Of a stretch of DNA of 64,000 nucleotides, positions 61,506-64,000 are shown in pieces. The stretch covers positions 26,217,354 to 26,281,353 of the forward strand of contig OZ234494.1 of assembly GCA_965153455.1 (NCBI GenBank). Reading direction: 5' to 3'. How positions within the stretch are numbered: the first letter of the stretch is position 1; every line of letters begins with the position of its first letter. The DNA is from Sphagnum compactum. Lineage: Eukaryota > Bryophyta > Sphagnopsida > Sphagnales. Position numbers and translations under genes: made by a program. The notes beneath the pieces are model-generated. The model had not been told where the DNA came from. It worked only from the letters and a program-made list of their open reading frames with translations, and searched no databases.

Positions 61506-63238
61506 AAATACCCAGCTTGAGACAACAATAGTAATTGGGATGTATAATGCACAGCAGGAAAAGCAGCTTTATGGTTCCTTTATAGCTTGCATAATCCATC
61601 GCGCACTCCAAGTCTCTTCATTTCACCATCTCCACTGTTTTCAGCGTTGTTGAATCGCCCATCCCCTGCTGGCCAAACTTCGTGGCCTAGCGCCGCATCT
61701 CTTTCGTTTTTGCTCTCACATCAATACCGTGGTCATCGTTGCAACGTTTCAGCCCAGTTGCTGTTAGAAGGCACAAGCTGTGTATGCTGGGCCACTGGTC
61801 TCTAAGCTTCCAATACTCAAGATGGTCAATAGGATTCTTTCATAGAGTTTTCGCCTTTGTTAGGGTTGAGCAGAAGCTCGAGAGTTTTACCTCACCGTTG
61901 TACATCACCAAGCCAAATATCCTCTGTTCTCATTTTATTCGTGTTGTTCCTTCGTGCTTCTGCGAAACTGTGACAATTTCATTCATCTGCGGAACAGAGG
62001 ATCGTGGCTTCAAGATCTGGGGGTAAGTATTGCAAACGGGATCGCTTGGGTTAAAGAGTAAGTGGCCCTGCTGCACGTCTTTACGGCAACCCAATCTTGA
62101 GAAAGGATGTGTCTCTTAACGGTCTGGAGGGGCGGGCATCAAAAGAATTTGATCAAATCATCGTGCAGGGAAACCGGGTTGCTGAGCTGCCTGGCTTTCT
62201 AAACTTAAAGCTGAGGTTTCCGAAAATCCTGTATTGATTTGGAGCTGTCTTTCTGGGGTGTGGCCAAGAGGAGGACAGAAGTAGGGCACTGAGATTCGAC
62301 CCCGTACGCAAGCGGTGTGTGGTAAGTTGCCTGAGTCCTTCCGTTTCCTATCCTTCTTTTCTTCTTGAATTGGGAATTTCAAATGCGCTGTGAAAGAACT
62401 TCCGGGCATTTGGTATAAGGTCTTTCGACAAGAAGTCTGCTGTTTGGTGATTTTCATTTCTGTGAAATGCTGCGAAAATATGACCCTTCCGAACAAGTTC
62501 TGTTCAAGAATTTTTACCGTTGTGTCACTGCTAGGTACAAACCTTTCATTTCACAGGTCACCACACCTGCCTTTTAGTTCCAGATCTTCAAGTACCTGGG
62601 AGCTTGGTGAGGATTGAAAAGAGGAAGAGAATTGAAAGGTATGCCTGAAACTCACCCTGGCCTCTTCGCTGCTTCTTTTGTAGCAGACAATCTCAAAGAC
62701 TTGATATGAACCAGTTGATAAGACAAAATGATGCAGGAGTCATATGGGCAGATTGCCCTCTCTTGAAATTTTTGTGATGCCTGCTCATTCTCTTTATGTA
62801 GTTAGTAAGCAGAGCTTCACATTTTCATCATCAACCATTTGCTGTTTGAAACAAACATGTCGTTCCGGGGTTCTGTGCATTTCACTAAGGGTCCTTTGGC
62901 CATTCCATGGCAATCTTGCACTCAATGGAAATGTTTCAGAGTCCTTTGACATTCCAAAGAGAATTTATATGTAGTGATGTCATTGGTCGTATTGACGGTT
63001 GAGCCTGGGAATTTCATTGGACTTCAATGCAAGGGCTGATTTCCTATGTTCAAGAGAGTAGTAGAATATACTGTTTCTACAACTATGTGATGGGCTATGT
63101 GATAGTTATTTGCTGCATTCACTGTAGTGAAACAAACTTGGATCTGAGCTCTGACTTAGAGCTAGGCTTGACACACTCCCATGTGATGTTCTTTGAGATC
63201 ACATCTCATTTGTGGTTATTCCCTTGTTTTCCATATAG

Positions 63239-63438
63239 NNNNNNNNNNNNNNNNNNNNNNNNNNNNNNNNNNNNNNNNNNNNNNNNNNNNNNNNNNNNNN
63301 NNNNNNNNNNNNNNNNNNNNNNNNNNNNNNNNNNNNNNNNNNNNNNNNNNNNNNNNNNNNNNNNNNNNNNNNNNNNNNNNNNNNNNNNNNNNNNNNNNNN
63401 NNNNNNNNNNNNNNNNNNNNNNNNNNNNNNNNNNNNNN
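63239..63438. other. 200-N assembly gap, probably spurious
   Basis: Both sides of the gap carry TTTTCCATATAG. In copy 1 (about 35219-35230) these 12 bases occur once and the flanks are continuous. The gap therefore most likely marks two overlapping contig ends joined with a fixed-length spacer. Confidence 0.85.
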
Positions 63439-64000
63439 TTTTCCATATAGGAATAGAATTCTTGGTGCTTATTGACTGTTGGGTGCTTTTTCCTGGTTAG
63501 GAGGACAGTTAGTAGAGAGGAACTTTCAAGTACAGGAGCACTGCTAGTTGGCCCTTCACATTCTCTTTCATCAGCGGGCACTTTACAAAATCATCTCCAA
63601 AAAGGGTAAACAGGTCTCCTTGGCCCGTGGAGTACCATAGCCATGTCTTACTGAAAATTGAGGTGGTTCAATCAATATGTGTTACATAGCACCGCACGTG
63701 TTCCTTTTCATCAACCAATCTTATAGTGGTTGTTTTGGAGTTATGTCAGATTATTACTCAACTTATCATCCTCTAGTTCATAGTTTGAGTGATATCACAT
63801 TCAACTGAAAGCACTCTTGACACTACAGTGTACAACCACACTTACACAACAGCAGACCTGCTAGTTGCACTTGTTCACCTTCTATGTCAAATCATAATGT
63901 TGTCTTTTGCTGCCTGAAACCTAGTTTGTTATCATGCTTTGTATGTGGAGTTATTACAACGTACTTGAACTTAGCTTCTACTTCAAGTGACTTTACAGAA
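63439..64000 (+). other. Upstream region of a further zinc-finger/TPR gene copy
   Basis: Closely matches 35219-35771. In copy 1 the gene starts 683 bases beyond the corresponding point. No coding sequence is inside the window. Confidence 0.6.

Larger units (their letters stand above)
53031..64000 (+). repeat. Segmental duplication, copy 2 (cut by window end)
   Basis: Paralogue of 25097-35771. The left boundary is sharp: homology begins at ATTGCAATTATC. The right edge of the window corresponds to 35771 in copy 1, about 680 bases before the start codon of the zinc-finger/TPR gene, so another gene copy is expected just outside. Confidence 0.9.

Noticed and set aside
63027-63500. Frames spanning the N gap
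   Set aside because: They exist only because Ns are read as open codons.

Overview
The window is nuclear DNA of a land plant. It holds a two-exon chlorophyll a/b-binding protein gene with a chloroplast transit peptide, a LEAFY/FLORICAULA gene, GT-AG introns, a decayed Ty3/gypsy element and long AT-rich gene-poor stretches. The LEAFY protein has the H/R/H set of DNA-contact residues (type I), which argues against a Physcomitrium-type moss. With the large repeat-rich spacers I infer a seed-free vascular plant, most likely a fern. I cannot name the species from sequence alone.

Layout. (1) 1.76-3.08 kb, minus strand: an intact LHCII gene. (2) 5.9-9.1 kb, minus: a broken relative, with its upstream region, of the large gene at 36.5 kb. 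(3) 9.1-15.1 kb: AT-rich, no genes. (4) 15.1-18.15 kb, plus: LEAFY with a long leader and four inferred coding exons. (5) 20.25-21.9 kb, minus: relic of Ty3/gypsy pol, then retroelement-like direct repeats and a SINE-like element. (6) 25.1-35.8 kb and 53.0-64.0 kb: two copies of one segment in direct orientation, a few percent diverged by eye, offset by about 28 kb. (7) 36.45-40.68 kb, plus: an intact single-exon reading frame of 1409 codons with two C2HC zinc fingers, a middle domain I do not recognise, an NLS-like stretch and 25 nearly identical tetratricopeptide (TPR) repeats. (8) 42.4-43.3 kb, minus: relic of a TBC (Rab GTPase-activating) gene. (9) 44-53 kb: gene-poor DNA with several tandem repeats.

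The most unusual content is in the duplicated segments. A core of about 19 bp, consensus RATGTAACATGCACTGTAG, recurs more than 30 times per copy on both strands over about 8 kb, embedded in much more diverged repeat units. About ten full or degenerate copies fall within 450 bp at 30.13-30.58 kb. At least two copy differences between the segments have an endpoint in this core. The array lies upstream of the zinc-finger/TPR gene, and the second segment ends at the window edge where a second copy of that gene would be expected. The window thus shows a young tandemly duplicated locus: motif array, possible small membrane-protein gene, promoter/leader, then zinc-finger/TPR gene, plus an older inverted and inactivated relative at 6-9 kb.

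The 200-N gap at 63.24-63.44 kb is very probably not missing sequence: both flanks carry the same 12 bases and the paralogous copy is continuous there. All exon joins, homologies and motif counts were made by eye, without alignment software.
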